Assembly: GCA_007449985.2 (NCBI GenBank)
Contig: VIIQ02000051.1
Location: 471,460-535,459 of the forward strand
Direction: 5' to 3'
Source of the DNA: Desmodesmus armatus
Taxonomy: Eukaryota; Chlorophyta; Chlorophyceae; Sphaeropleales; Scenedesmaceae
DNA length: 64,000 nucleotides
Below the pieces are notes generated by a model. That model saw only the letters and a program-made list of their open reading frames with translations, did no database searches and was not told the origin of the DNA. A program made the position numbers and the translations under genes. Every line of letters starts with the position of its first letter. The stretch's first letter is position 1. Below, piece by piece: positions 1 to 11,553 of this stretch.

Positions 1-1030
1 GACGATATGTCTGCTGCGGCAAGTGTGATGCCTGCTGCAGGAAGTGTGATTCTCACTGCTGCAATGCAATCCAGCTGCGGCAAAAGGAGTGACAAGGACA
101 AGAGGTGCCAGCGGCATGCTCAAGCACTTCCACTGTACTGTCAAGCTCGTCCTTTGCAACCGTCAGCCCGCTACTGTGGATGGCACCCTCATGCTACTGC
201 CAGGCTGCTGCTAGCTGCTGCCACAAGCTGCGGCTACCTGTTCTGCTGCTGTGGGGCTGACAAAAAGTTCATGCCGGCTGCAGCTGCTACACTTGGCTGA
301 CATCTCACGGCTGTGGAATTGGGAACGCTGGCTGCTGCAGCCAGATGCTCTGAGCATGGCTGTTGCCGCTGCTGTGGCTGACACTGGGAGGAGGTTCCTA
401 TGACCCCCTAGACCGAGCCTTAACCCAAAAGCCCTGTTTGTCGCACCCCTGTGCGCAGCCGCGGCACATGCCAGCTGGGGTTTGACTGAGCACAGTCTTT
501 CAGCTTGACTCAGCACAGCATGCCACCAACAGCCTGGCACAGCATGCCTTGAACTCCCTACAGGCTCCCCGATGCATTCAGACCCATACTGCAACACCCA
601 CACCCATTCTCATAAGCATGAGCCGCATTAGTTTTCTCGTCCTCCTCCCACTCCATCACAGCAGTCAATGGTTGGCTGAGCCAGCATAGTCAAGCCATCC
701 GTAGGGCATGATGGATCAAGATTACAAGATTACATGCGTGCTAGTTCAAACCCACCTGACGCCACCACTCCGCTGTCCATTGGGGACCAAGACAGCTGCA
801 GTGCTCCTCCGCAGCACATCACCACATCAGGATGAGGGGGGGCTGGCTTCCAAGTCAGCTTTTGGGTCTGGCCAGGCTTGATAAGAATGGGTGGGCCCTT
901 CCTGGGATCAACTGCCTGGCCATAGACTGTGGTGGTGGTGTGTGTGTGTGTGGGGGGGGGGGGGAGGGGGAGGGAGTGCAGGAGGGTGAACAGACAGAGC
1001 GGGATAAGCTTTATGAACATTAGAGGGTGA
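1..1030. other. CTG/CAG-rich region, no gene recognised
   Basis: The first kilobase is rich in GCTGCTG/GCAGCAG words and has a short TG-then-G run near 937-975. Open frames on both strands are low-complexity and match no family I recognise. I see no convincing splice-bounded exon. Confidence 0.5.
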
Positions 1031-1032
1031 CA

Positions 1033-1560
1033 TTAGAGCAGTTGAGGCAGCCCTGAGGTGATGCTGCGCAGATTCTGCACCAGGCTGGCATTCTGAAATG
1101 CAACAGTCTCCAGAACAGCCATGCTACAGGAAGTGAGCTTCCCTTTGTAATTGGTGGGGTCACATTGAACCAGTGGCAAGGCAACTGCTTTGATTGGGTA
1201 TGGTGTGACCATGCCTACTTGTTGCAGCTGTTGCTGGGAAGCTGGCAACTTCTGAGGCGTTGGTGTTGACTCACCTGCTGGTGCCAGCACAAGCAGAACC
1301 AGGAGACCGCATACGGTTGCCTGCGGGCAGGTGGCCAACAGCAGCAACTGAGCTTCCCGCGCGAGGGGCAGAGGTTGGGACTGTCGGTGTTTCGCTCGCA
1401 GTGCAGCTTTCTTGAGCGCGTGCATAGCTAAAGCGTAATGCAACCAGTGCGCCAGCGTGCCTCACCTGCTGCATGGTGATGTCAGTGAAGCGGTGCTGTG
1501 GGTGCAGCAGTGGTTGCCGAGCCCTATCAACTCAGCTGATGCTAAACGCCAGCCCTCGCA
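1033..1560 (-). CDS. possible 3' end of an unknown minus-strand gene
   Basis: I do not recognise this protein. Reading the minus strand, a candidate exon ends in ...HRFTDITMQ before a GTGAGG donor near 1468. A short hydrophobic exon (ATVCGLLVLLVLAPAG) lies between a CCCGCAG acceptor and a GTGAGT donor around 1272-1315. A final open stretch ends at the stop near 1033 and contains CDPTNYKGKLTSC and ETVAFQNASLVQNLRS, which look less repetitive than the surroundings. The phases of these pieces could not all be reconciled, so the model is tentative. One hydrophobic segment would suggest a membrane protein. It could equally be chance open frame. Confidence 0.25.
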
Positions 1561-2221
1561 GCTAAGACACAGTCTCTACAACCGGTTATAGCAGCTTTTG
1601 GCAGCAACGTCGGAGACCCCCGTGCACAATTGCAGCTGAAGTGACTGAGAGCCGTTGTGAGCCAGACTGTGCAGGAAACTGGTCTGCAACAACCGTATGA
1701 TTTGGTTATGAGCACGAAGTAAATTATATCCATCTCTTACTGCATCTCGTCATCTCCTGACTCTCTCCTACTCTGTGGAAGCCAAAACGTCACACATGGT
1801 AGACCAGCCAGGGAAGTCACATCATCGCATGCAATAGTTCTAGATTACCAAAATGACACTGGAAGGGCATCAATTCAATGTCTAGCTGGTCTGCTGTAGG
1901 GTTGCGGGCTCAGAAAAAGTGTCCACAGGTGCGTATGTTCGCTGAATTAGCTTGAATGAACACTATAGAATCGATTGCGACTCCCAGACAACCCCTCTGC
2001 TGCTTGGAACCAAGGCATCAACAGCAACAGCAGCAGCCACCTGTGTTTCACACCAATGTATCAATGCCTTGCATGTATGGCTGTCACGAGGCATGCATGC
2101 GGCTTATTCCGGCACATAATCGGTCAACACGTTCCTGGATGCACCATCACTGCTGCTGCTGCAGCAGTCAACACCCTGGTCAACCCCACCCTCCAACCAG
2201 CAGAATGTCAGGTGCCAGAAG

Positions 2222-3005
2222 TTGCAGCAGCATGCTTCACTACAGCACCAGCAGCTACAGCAGCAACAGCAGCAGCAGCCAGCTAGTGGCTGCCTGCACC
2301 AGCAGGAAAGCGCCGATCTCCTGCTGCTGCTACACAGAGCTGCACCAGTCCAGCAACCGGACAGGGCATTCGATGCCGGGCTGCAGCGGCAGGGTCGCCA
2401 CAGCGCAGCTGTGCTAGCGCAGTCAGTTGCAGCAGTCACACCACATGGCTTCACAAGCGCTGCTGGAGACAGCAGCAGCGGCAGCAGCAGCACGAAGGCC
2501 AGCCCAGGGCTCAACAGCAGCAATGGCAGGGGTGGCCATGAGTCTGGTGGTGCAGGGCAGCATCTGGTGAACCTCTTGGAGGGGCAACAGCCACATGCTG
2601 CTGTGCGGCTCTCTGAGCAACGACAACAGCAGCAGCAGCAGCAGCAACTGCTGCTGCAGCAAGCTGATGTGCAGCAGCCTTCATTTCAGGCTGCACATAG
2701 CAACCATCGACATGGCTTTCCGCAGCAGCGCACACAGTCGGGACCCCAGGGGCAGCAGCAGCAGCATAGCCGTCTACAACAGCACCCCCACCACTACCAG
2801 CGCCAGCAGCAGCAGCATGCAGGCATGTCTGATGCAAGGCTGCTAGTGCAGCAGCTTCAGACCTGCAGTTCCCCCACTCAGCTGCTGGGGCTGCTGTCAG
2901 CTCATGCAAGGGACTGTGATGCAGTAGCAGTCTCTGCTGCCTGCCTTCTGTACGCAAAGCTGCTTACACCCCAGGGGCCAGGCATCCTGCAGCCCCCAGC
3001 TGCTG

Positions 3006-3048
<43 letters not shown>

Positions 3049-4544
3049 TGGGTCCCAGAGCAGCAGCGCAGCAGCATTTGCGGGTGCAGCTACCACACAC
3101 AGACAGCACCAGCAGGGGTCAGCAGCTGCTAGGAGCAGTGGCAGCAGTAGGCTGCCGCTGCTGCTGCGGCAGCTGGTGCTGCTGCACCTACCAGGGTATC
3201 AGGCCCGCCAGTATGCCAACACCCTGTATGCCCTAGCCAGGATGCATTGCAGGGACCCTCAGCTGCTGCAACTGCTGCTGCAGGGCCTCTGTACTGCTGC
3301 CAGCAGCAGCAGCAGCAGCAGTAGTAGCAGCAGCAGCAGTGACCGCAGCTGGGGCAGTAGTAGAATGTCCCAGCTGAAGCCTCAAGAGCTGGCCAATGTG
3401 GCGTGGGCTGTGGGGCGGCTCAGGGCGTGGCCCCAGCAGCACTGGTGGGACGCATTCTTTGCAGCAAGCGGAAAGCAGCTGCACAGCCACCGCCAACACC
3501 AGCAGCAGCAGCAGGAGCAGGAGGACGGCGGCATGCCTCGGTATCACCCACAGCCGTCACAACAGCAGCAGCAGCAGCGGGTGCCGCGGGTGTTCAAACC
3601 CCAGGAGCTGTCGAGCCTTGTGTGGGGTCTAGGCAGGCTGCACGTGGTGCCTCCTGTGTCCTGGAGTCACACCCTGCTGAACCTACTGCAGCAGCAGCTG
3701 CACAGCTTCACTCCCCAGCAGCTCTCAAACATTGTGTGGGGCCTTGCTAGCATGCGAGGGCCTAGGCGGGGAATGAAGTCACAGCAGCAGCCCAACACCA
3801 GCAGCAGCAGCAGCAGGAATGGCAGTACAGCAAGGGGCAGCAGTACCAGCAGCGGCGCAAGCGGCGGCAGCAGCAGCACAGCAGGCAGCACGGTGCTGGG
3901 TGTTGATGCCTCCCTGTTGTCACAGTTTGTGGTTGAGGTTGCTGCTGTGGCGCTGCCTCAAGCAGCTGCCTTTGACCCACAAGAGCTCAGCTGCCTGCTG
4001 TGGGGCCTGGACCAGCTGCAGCAGCAGTGCCAACACCACCAGCAGCAGCAGCACCAGCAGCAGCAACAGCAGCAGCAGGCGCAGACGGTGGGGCGTGAAG
4101 GGGCGCTGTCTGGTTCGCACTTGGCTGAGGGTGGGCCGTCAGTGCAGGGCAACACACCAGCAGGCGCACATGAGAGACAGCAGCCCTTACCACCCACAAG
4201 CCCGCGTCGTCCTGCTGCTGCTGCTGCTGCTGCTGGGGGCTCTGTTGTCGGCGTGCACAACCGCAGCAGCAGCAGCAGCAGCATGTTGCCTGTGGTGCGC
4301 CTGGCAGAGGCCGCTTGCTACCAGTTGGCTGGGTTACGCAGCAGCAGAGTGAGCCTCAGCTTTTCACAGTCACTGCCAGCACTGGGTACCCAAATGGCAG
4401 CGCCAGGACAGCACAGCAGCAGTGGCAGCGTGCAGCAGGGTCACTGGCAAGCTGGGAACAGCAGCAACACAGGCAGCCAGGAGTTGAGGATGGCGCTTCC
4501 CCACCAAAGTGCTGCTGCTGCTGATGCAAATGCACATGACTGGA

Positions 4545-4585
<41 letters not shown>

Positions 4586-5503
4586 CGGCGGCAGCAGCAG
4601 CAGGGTGATGATGCAGGCTTCAGCAATCGTCTTGCTGGTGCTGACCGGATGCTACACAGTTGGGAGCTTCGCAGGTCAGGCAGCAGCAGCAGCAGCAGCA
4701 GCAGCAAGCTGGTCCATCCGACCCATGTTGTGCGTGTGCTGAGGGCCTACAAGCACAGTATCACTGCACACAACCACCACCACCAGCAGCAGCAGCAGCA
4801 GCAGCTGTTGCCGCAGCCTCTGCTTCAGCAGTTGGCCATGTTGCTGCTGACCGGCCAGCAGTCGAGGCATCTCGCAGCAGCAGCAGCAGCTGACCCCCGT
4901 AGCAACAGCCACTACAGCAGCAGCAGCAGCAGCAGCAGCAGTAGCATTGACAGCAGCAGGTTGCGGTCCTGGGGAGGACAGGAGGCTAGCAGTTTGTGCA
5001 GTGCGCTGCTGCTGCTGGCACAGCTAGGTCTGCGCCCCACCCGCCACTACCTCACTGCTTACTTAGAGTCAGTGCACGAGCAGCTGCACAGCATGCGGGG
5101 GCCAGATTTTGCTGCTGTTGCAGCTGCGCTGCAGGGTTTAAGCTACGTCGCTGCTAAGCCCTGGGTTGTCGGGTTCTTGGCAGCGGCACAGCAGCATATA
5201 GGCCGCTTGAGCCCTGAAGGTGGGGCGGTGCTGCTGACTTGGGCCTTACAGGTGGATGGGTACTTCCTGCAGGCAGCAGTGGCGGCTGGCAGCAATGGCA
5301 GCAGTGGCAGCAATGGCAGCAGTGTGCTGCCTTATGGGTTTGTGTCTGCGCTTGTAGGGCACATGCGCCGCAAGGTGCATGCTAGGGAGTCACTTTCTTC
5401 AGCTATGGTAGGTGGGGAGCAGTCAGACAGGCAGCAGCAGCAGGCAAGGGAATTCGAGGGTGTGGGTGTAGGCAGGCCGACAGCTTCGCAGCAGGCTGAG
5501 GCA

Positions 5504-5536
<33 letters not shown>

Positions 5537-5722
5537 TGTTACACTGTTCAACCTGACAGCAGCAACAGCAGCAGCAGTAGCTCTGGTTTGCGCTCGCACA
5601 GGGCGTTTTTGTACAGCAGGGTAGAGCTTGAGCCGTGGCTGCAGCAGCAGCTGGCCAGTCACCAGGACCAGCAGCAGCAGCAGCAGCAGCAGCTGGCCAG
5701 CCACCAGCCAGCTACCCTGTAG
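2222..5722 (+). CDS. OPR-like (octotricopeptide repeat) protein, probable organelle RNA-binding factor
   Basis: One long uninterrupted exon; the first in-frame ATG is at 2825 (965 aa). The frame stays open upstream to 2222 with Gln-rich sequence, so an upstream exon may supply the true start. Degenerate ~38-residue helical repeats are visible: LPGYQARQYANTLYALARM (about nt 3187-3245), KPQELANVAWAVGRL (3376-3420), KPQELSSLVWGLGRL (3595-3640), TPQQLSNIVWGLASM (3712-3756) and DPQELSCLLWGLDQL (3973-4017), with more diverged helices at 4970-5265. The PQEL(S/A)N(I/V)xWxLxxL pattern is typical of OPR proteins, which are nucleus-encoded and control chloroplast or mitochondrial RNA stability and translation in chlorophytes. 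No RAP domain is seen at the C terminus. Repeats are separated by long poly-Gln, poly-Ser and poly-Ala linkers encoded by CAG-type tracts. The family call rests on repeat pattern only; the RNA target is unknown. Confidence 0.72.
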
Positions 5723-6706
5723 GCTGGCCAGTGGATTCACCCCCCCCCCTCCCCCTGACTACATATGTCGTCAGGCGAGGGTGTTGCATGTGTCTTTGGG
5801 AACGATGTTTTGTGGGGTTGTTGCGGGGCTTGCAGTTTGTTGGCAGGCCACCAGCTTGCTGCTACCCTGTAGCTATCATAGCTACATGATGTATAGCCCG
5901 GCCACTGACAGTAATCATGGCCAGCAGGTGCTGGGAGTCTCCAGCAGGTTGTGCGTCATGTGTGTGGCGCTGTTTGTGGACTCTGTGTGAATGGTGTTGG
6001 CTGGTTGTTGGTGGGTGCAGCATGTCCGAAGTTGAAGAAGAATGTCAATGAGGTTACCTTGCGAGAAGCACGTGTCCGTTTGAATCAGTGCCAGTCCCCA
6101 TAAGTCCAGTCTAGTTAATACCAAAAAGTAATATTGATCTTATTATTAATAATCAATTAGTAATATCGATATTATTATTGTATAATCAATAGTACCCCAG
6201 CAGGTGGTGCTGGATGCCACTTGTGTGAGATGGTCCTGTGTTGTTGAAGCCGTCTGGGCAAGATTGAGCTAAATAGACACGCATATAGACACAAGGTTCC
6301 AAGGCAGTTCACTTTGCAAGGCAGCCAAGATACAGGCCCTTACAGGCTGACCACAAAACAACAGCACAGTACTGTGCGTCACACAGTCACTCTTTGCTGC
6401 TGACGCAACATCACTGCCCACACAATTTGTTGCATGCATATGCATCATTGCACTCCTTTTCGTCGACAGACACGGCAGCTTCAGCCTCTGCGATCTTACT
6501 ACAACACACAATTTGTTGCAACCAACAGCCAGTGACACTGGTGAGTGGATGACCAATGACACACCTGAACAGCTGATAGCGGTCGATAAGGCTCACGGGG
6601 TACCAACGTCATGTTGTCATAGTGTCATAGTGTCATGTGACACCACTAGACAACAACAGTCATGAAAAACCATAACCATTGCAGTGCTAGTGACACAGCA
6701 TCTCAA
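5723..6706. other. intergenic, with an AT-rich patch
   Basis: Region between two convergent genes. It holds a strikingly AT-rich, partly self-complementary patch at about 6120-6195 (TTATTATTAATAATCAATTA-type sequence) in an otherwise GC-rich window. A TTACA at 6340-6344 reads TGTAA on the minus strand and could serve as poly(A) signal for the minus-strand gene ending at 6707. No coding exon recognised. Confidence 0.5.
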
Positions 6707-6949
6707 CTAACCGCGCTGCTGCTCCTGCTGAGCTGGCGCTGTTGCTAACCGCCGTGCCTCTAACAGCGCATCCATTGATATCAACCCGCCACCAGCACCC
6801 CGCCCCAGCTTCACACTACTGCTGCTGCTGCTGCTGCTGGAAGAGTGACCCCTCAGCCTCTCCACCGCCGGCTGCATCAAATCAAGGTACCAACCCTCTG
6901 TGCCGCCACTGCTGCCATTGCTGCCATTGCTGCCAGCCGTCGCTGCCGC

Positions 6950-6983
<34 letters not shown>

Positions 6984-9056
6984 GGTGCCGGAGCATAGCC
7001 CAGCGGAGGGGTGTCCCAAAGGAGATACACCTCAGCAGCCGTCATACCACCAGCGCTGCTGCCGTCACTGCTGCTGTCTTCCTCGGTATTGCCAAGAAGT
7101 TCAGGCACATGCAGCTGCAGCAAAGTCCAGAGTGCTTCAGCTTCCTGCACTTGTGGCAGCTTGTTGGTTTCACCCATGTACAGCCAATCAGCTGCCGTAC
7201 TGCTGCCACCATTGCTGCCGCCATTGCTGCCACTGCTGCTGCTGCTGCTGCTGCTGCCACGCTTGGCCATGAGGTACATAGCAGGCCACTTAGTGCCCTT
7301 ATTTGGCCCTGCTGTGTCCTGGAATACGGTCAGCACATACCAGGTGTCGTCCGTTTCGCCACAGCAGTGTGCCATGCCAACAACGACAGGCTGCAGGACG
7401 GGAAACACAGCACACAGCACACAGCACATCCGTCACCACAGCTCAACAGCCCACAAGCCATCGATGAGGGATGTGGTGTGTTCAACAGCAAAGGTCCTTA
7501 ACAATCCTTTCACCAATTTCACCACACCACCAATCAAACACACCAATCAAACTGCGCACATCAGTGTTACATGTGCCTCATGATGGGGGGTATCTTGAAG
7601 TGCGGGGATATCTTAACGTAAAACAAATCGTGGTAAGTAGCCCTGCGTACCTTGCGCTCCCTGAGAGCTGCTGCCTGCCCCTTGGTCCTGCGCTTGAGGT
7701 CCCTGCTGCCACCCAGGGTGAGGCTGCTGTCAGGGTGGGTGCTGGACACAAGGTACGACACATCACCTGAAAATGGCGGGAAAATCGTAACAGCGATGAC
7801 ATAATCTGGGATGAAAAAATAAGCTCTTCATGAATGATACCGTATGATATGAAGTTCATACTTATGAACCTGAGGTGTGAAGAGACATGGCGTTTGACTT
7901 GATAGCTTTGTCAAACACGCCAGAGCCCTTGCAAGCCCTCCAGGCAACCTGAGGCTGCACAACAAGCGGGCGAGAGCAGCCAAGAGCCTGCTTCAGCATG
8001 CCCGCAATATGCACCACCCTACATAGGCAAGCAATTCATCACACTGTGAAAACACTCGGCAAGCCTACGCATAATGCTCATCAACCAACAAGGCAGAGTA
8101 TGCTTACCAGTGAGTGCTGCTGTGATGCGTGCTCGTGCCAACTCAGGAGCTGACCGGGGGTGGAGCTGGCCTGATAGGAAGGGCTGGCAACAGGCCTGCA
8201 GGGACACCACATACACAGGCAGGCATGGAGGCAGGGCGAGGTGGCGGGGCTTTTGTGGTGTGATACCAGGGGTTCCGCTGCTGATATATGTGTACATGTG
8301 GTGATGCCACATTGAAAGTTGGTGCAAAGTTTCATCTGCCCCAACACCAGCAGCAGCAGATGTGACGTAACATGACCAAGTACAGTAGACGTACTGTCTG
8401 TGTGCCGCAGAAACTCTGGACAAAGGGCCAGAGTCTCATGAGGAGCTACGAAAGCGGCAGACACCCGCAACAATGACCGCATGGCTCAGAAAACTCAACG
8501 CCCAACTGTGCTGCAGCCAAACAGCAGCATGAACGACTGGACACAACCAAAACAGGTGATACGGCAGCTCAACAGCACAGCTTACCTGGTACTGCAGGCC
8601 TGACCTGCAGGGACACACCTCAGGCAACTGCACTACCACCCGCTGTTGCTGGGCACTGCTGCTGCTGTTGCTGCTGCCAGTGGCCCCGAAGCCAGCTACT
8701 TTCTGACGTTTGTTGCCTGCCTGCCGGCCGTCCTGGTTTTCATATGGGCTGGGAGGGGATCTCGCTTGTTGCTGTTGTGCTGACCGGCCTGCTGCACCGC
8801 CAAGCACTGTGTCCTGCAACTGCTGTACCCTGCGGAGTTGGATGCCTGTGGTGCTGGTGGGGGCAGCAGCTTCTGCGGCGTCTGTTGCGGCTGCTAGTGC
8901 AACCTGCCGTCCATGCTGCTTCTGCTGGCGGTGCCAGGGTGTACTGTAGGTAATACGTGGTCTGCTGCTGCTGCTGCTGCTGCCGAGGTGCGGCATGCAG
9001 GTGCCAGCAACAGCAGCGCGCGCCTCTGGACCTGAACGCCACGTTGCTGTATGCAT
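6707..9056 (-). CDS. YchJ/UPF0225-like protein with SEC-C zinc motif
   Basis: Four exons on the minus strand: 9056-8586, 8195-8108, 7766-7651, 7390-6707; phases 0/1/0 agree at all three junctions (452 aa). The spliced protein contains CPCRSGLQYQACCQPFLSG, then PELARARITAALTGDVSYLVSSTHP. This matches the YchJ (UPF0225) pattern CPCGSG-Y--CC-P followed by the -LMRSRY-AY--GD--YL--T-H block. The cysteine cluster is a SEC-C type zinc-binding motif split across exons 1 and 2. Bacterial YchJ is about 150 aa. Here a ~150-residue Ser/Gln-rich N-terminal extension (possible transit peptide) and a ~230-residue C-terminal region (VVVGMAHCCGETDDTWYVLTV and LYMGETNKLPQVQEAEALW, plus poly-Ser and poly-Ala runs) are added. 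The start ATG at 9056 is the best in-frame candidate but an upstream exon is possible. Molecular function of the family is not well established. Confidence 0.78.
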
Positions 9057-9598
9057 ATGGTGGAGGTTGATCGCTTCCTGATGCTGCTATAGCCACAGGT
9101 GGTGGCTACGGCTGCAGATAACAGTTGCTGGCTTCGTTGGCAGCGCTGCAGCAGCACCACACCGTGTTGTCCTGGATAGCTGCCTGCACACCAGAAGCTG
9201 CTAAGGAGCACGATGTAGCAATTACAGAATTGAGAAGAGCTGAGTATAGGATGTGCCACAGCAAGCCAACAACACAAACAGATCAAAAGACTGCTGCTGC
9301 TTGTCTTGCTACCGTGTGCAGTACATGTAAGAGGTGCAGTAGCTTACGGTGGACTGATCACGTTTCACTGCACACAATATCACAGCTTGTGATCCAGACT
9401 CGCCGTGAGTTGGTTGGCAACCGCTGTGGATCGGACTCGGACAGGACGCGGAGGGCATACCTGTGTGCTTTGTCCTGTGATACACTGTTCTTGTTAAGGC
9501 GCCGCGAAACGTCACTGAAATTAGCAGTAGCAACAGCCCGGCAGCGGCAGCAGCAGCAGCAGCAGCAGCAGTCTGCTCCCAGCACTGTTGCCAGCCCA
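9057..9598. promoter_or_regulatory. divergent intergenic region
   Basis: About 540 bp between the start of the YchJ-like gene (minus) and the probable start of the lysine-rich gene (plus, ATG 9599), so it probably holds both promoters. The frame of the downstream gene stays open leftwards, so part may be coding. No TATA-like element stands out. Confidence 0.35.
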
Positions 9599-10296
9599 AT
9601 GGTCAGCACCAGGCGGCACCCCTCCTTAGGGCGTGCTGGAACGGTGGCAACTCCCAGCAGCAACAAGCCCAAGACGTCACCCAAAAAGTCCAAGGCAGCA
9701 GCACCTGAAGAAGCAGTTGATGCAGGCGGTGATGAGCAAGAGCAGCAGCAAGCGCAGGGACAGCAAGAGGAGTTGGAGCTGAATACCAGCAGCCCTGGTG
9801 GTGTTCAAGCCTTGAAGGATGGTGACCCTGACAAGCCTGCTGCTCTTCAGCAACAGGACCAGCAGCAGGAGCAGCAGACAGCCAGCAAGCACAGCAGTAG
9901 AAAGCGGAAGCAGTCTACTGCCGCAGCAGATGCCCCTGTTTCAGCTGCAGCAGATGCCGGAGCAGCACCTGCAGTGGACCTCCTACCTGCAGCACTCCTG
10001 CAGCAGCTGCAGCAGCAGCGCCAGCAGCAACAGCAGCAGCGCCCAGGCCTGCAATCTTCAGGCAGGCATGGCCAGCACAAGGCAGCAGCAGCAGCAGCGG
10101 CGGCAGCAGCAAAGCAATGAGGCAGAAGAAGCAGCGCATTGCAGAGGTGCAGAAGGGGCCTGTGCGGGTAGCTGTCTTGCCTGCCCTAGCAGCAGGCACA
10201 GGCGCTGTGCAGCAGCAGCAGCAGGTGTCTGCAGGGGCCGTGCTGAGGCAGAAGCTGCTGGAAGGCCGGCTGCACAGGTCCAGAGCCATGCTGTGA
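9599..10296 (+). CDS. Lys/Gln/Ala-rich protein, possibly nuclear, with an internal frame jump
   Basis: Chosen start is ATG 9599 (MVSTRRHPSLGRAGTV), which begins a basic, disordered region containing NKPKTSPKKSK and SRKRKQS, both resembling nuclear localisation signals. This frame ends at a TGA at 10118-10120. An overlapping frame from 10117 to 10296 reads MRQKKQRIAEVQKGPVRVAVLP then VLRQKLLEGRLHRSRAML, which looks like a conserved compact C-terminal motif rather than a shadow. Joining the two needs a small unrecognised intron or a one-base indel in the CAG-rich stretch between about 9960 and 10117. A nucleolar or ribosome-biogenesis protein is a reasonable guess from composition, but I do not recognise the family. 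Confidence 0.45.
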
Positions 10297-11210
10297 TGTG
10301 CTGTGACATGCTGTGGCGTGCTGTGACATGCTGTGTCGTGCTGAGTGGCTGAGCAGCGCTGCGGCGTGACCTGTTACCCTGCAGGTCTGTGCTGTGCTGT
10401 GTATGTGTGGCACGTGTTGCACGTTTGCAACACTGCAAATTGTTGGCGATGGTGTGTGTCCCGTGCAGTAGTATGTGTTGTGTGTGTTTGCATACTTGTG
10501 TGGGCACAGGCTGGTTTGTCGTTGCCTGGGGGGGCAGGCTGTCAGTGTCTGCCTGTCCGCTTTTGTCACAGAGCTGACCGTGTGTGTACTGTAGCGACTG
10601 GCTCACCGTGAGCGGGGCCCGCAAACTGTACTGCACCGAAAGCCCTCTGCTGCTTGGCACCTGCGGCATGGTGTGACCTTTGATTGCGGCCAGTTTTTGT
10701 TGCTGCCAGCACATTGTGAGCGGCTCCCACCTTTGTGCTGCCAGTGACTGGCTGGCATGAGCTGTCAACCTTCATAGCTACAGGGGCAACATTGGTTGAT
10801 TGTGAGTCAGGCGGCCAGCACGGAACAGGCGCACCAGCAGCTGCAGCGCCATGGCACCTGCATGGCCATATGTGTAGCTCAAATGCAGCTTTGTAAGCTG
10901 TGTCACAGCAGGGCATCAGCAACAGCACAGATGGGGTTGCCGGCAGCATCAGCAGCGGGCTGGCAGCACTGCAACCCCTGGTGGGGAGGTGCAACGGCAA
11001 TCATTGAAGGTGCCATTGCCGCCGCCGCCGCTGTTGGGAGCAGTGTGGGGCTGTTGATTGCATGTGTGCAGTACAGACGAGGAGGTCTGTGGAAGTGGGC
11101 AGGAGGGCACCTCCTGGAGGTGTATGTGCAGGCGCCAGTAGTGCCTCCATCCCTGCTGATGCATCCTCCATGCATGTTGGATGATGGCTGCAGCTGGTGT
11201 GACCTGTGTA
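10297..11210. other. intergenic, TGCTGTG-type short repeats
   Basis: Begins with a short degenerate repeat of TGCTGTGACATGCTGTGGCG-type units (10290-10345) that overlaps the 3' end of the preceding gene. The rest has open frames without recognisable protein features and no tRNA-like fold that I could find. Confidence 0.4.
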
Positions 11211-11235
11211 ACTTGTGGATCGGTTGGACTCCATG

Positions 11236-11440
11236 AACACGGGGGGGCGGGGGGCGCGCGCGCGGGGGGGGGGGGGGGGGGGACACGGGCCCAGGGGGGG
11301 GGCGCACACGGGCCCGGGGGGGGGGGGGGGGGGGGGGGGGGGACCGGCGTCTACGTGGGTGGGGTGGGTGGGGGGGCATGTGGGGGGGAAGCAAAGGCAG
11401 GGGTGGGGGCAGGGGGCAACAGGCAGGCCAGGCAGGGGGG
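11236..11440. repeat. G-homopolymer / quadruplex-prone tract
   Basis: A run of about 200 bp on the plus strand is almost all G, with tracts of 8 to over 20 G broken by short ACACGGGCCC-type spacers and a GGTGGGTGGG stretch. It has strong G-quadruplex potential and is likely to be a sequencing and assembly weak point. It lies immediately beside the tRNA-Gly gene. Confidence 0.85.
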
Positions 11441-11482
11441 GAGGGTGGGCCACAAGGTTGCTGAGGTGGGCAACAAGAAGGC

Positions 11483-11553
11483 TGCGCTCACGGGGACTCG
11501 AACCCCGGCCTGGTCCGTGGCAGGGACCTATCATACCCCTAGACTATGAGCGC
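11483..11553 (-). tRNA. tRNA-Gly (anticodon GCC)
   Basis: The reverse complement folds as a 71-nt tRNA. The acceptor stem GCGCTCA pairs with TGAGCGC and is followed by discriminator A. The D arm is TAGTCTAGGGGTATGAT. The anticodon stem GGTCC/GGACC holds loop CTGCCAC with anticodon GCC. The T arm is CGGGG-TTCGAGT-CCCCG with an intact B box (GGTTCGAGTCC). There is no intron, and CCA is not encoded. No clear T-run terminator follows on the minus strand. It is a normal cytosolic-type glycine tRNA for GGC/GGU codons. Confidence 0.95.

Noticed and set aside
1956..2417. ATG-initiated plus-strand frame of 153 codons before the OPR gene
   Set aside because: Overlaps the OPR frame in another register; His/Ser/Cys composition comes from the CAG tracts. 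It might at most hold a 5' exon.
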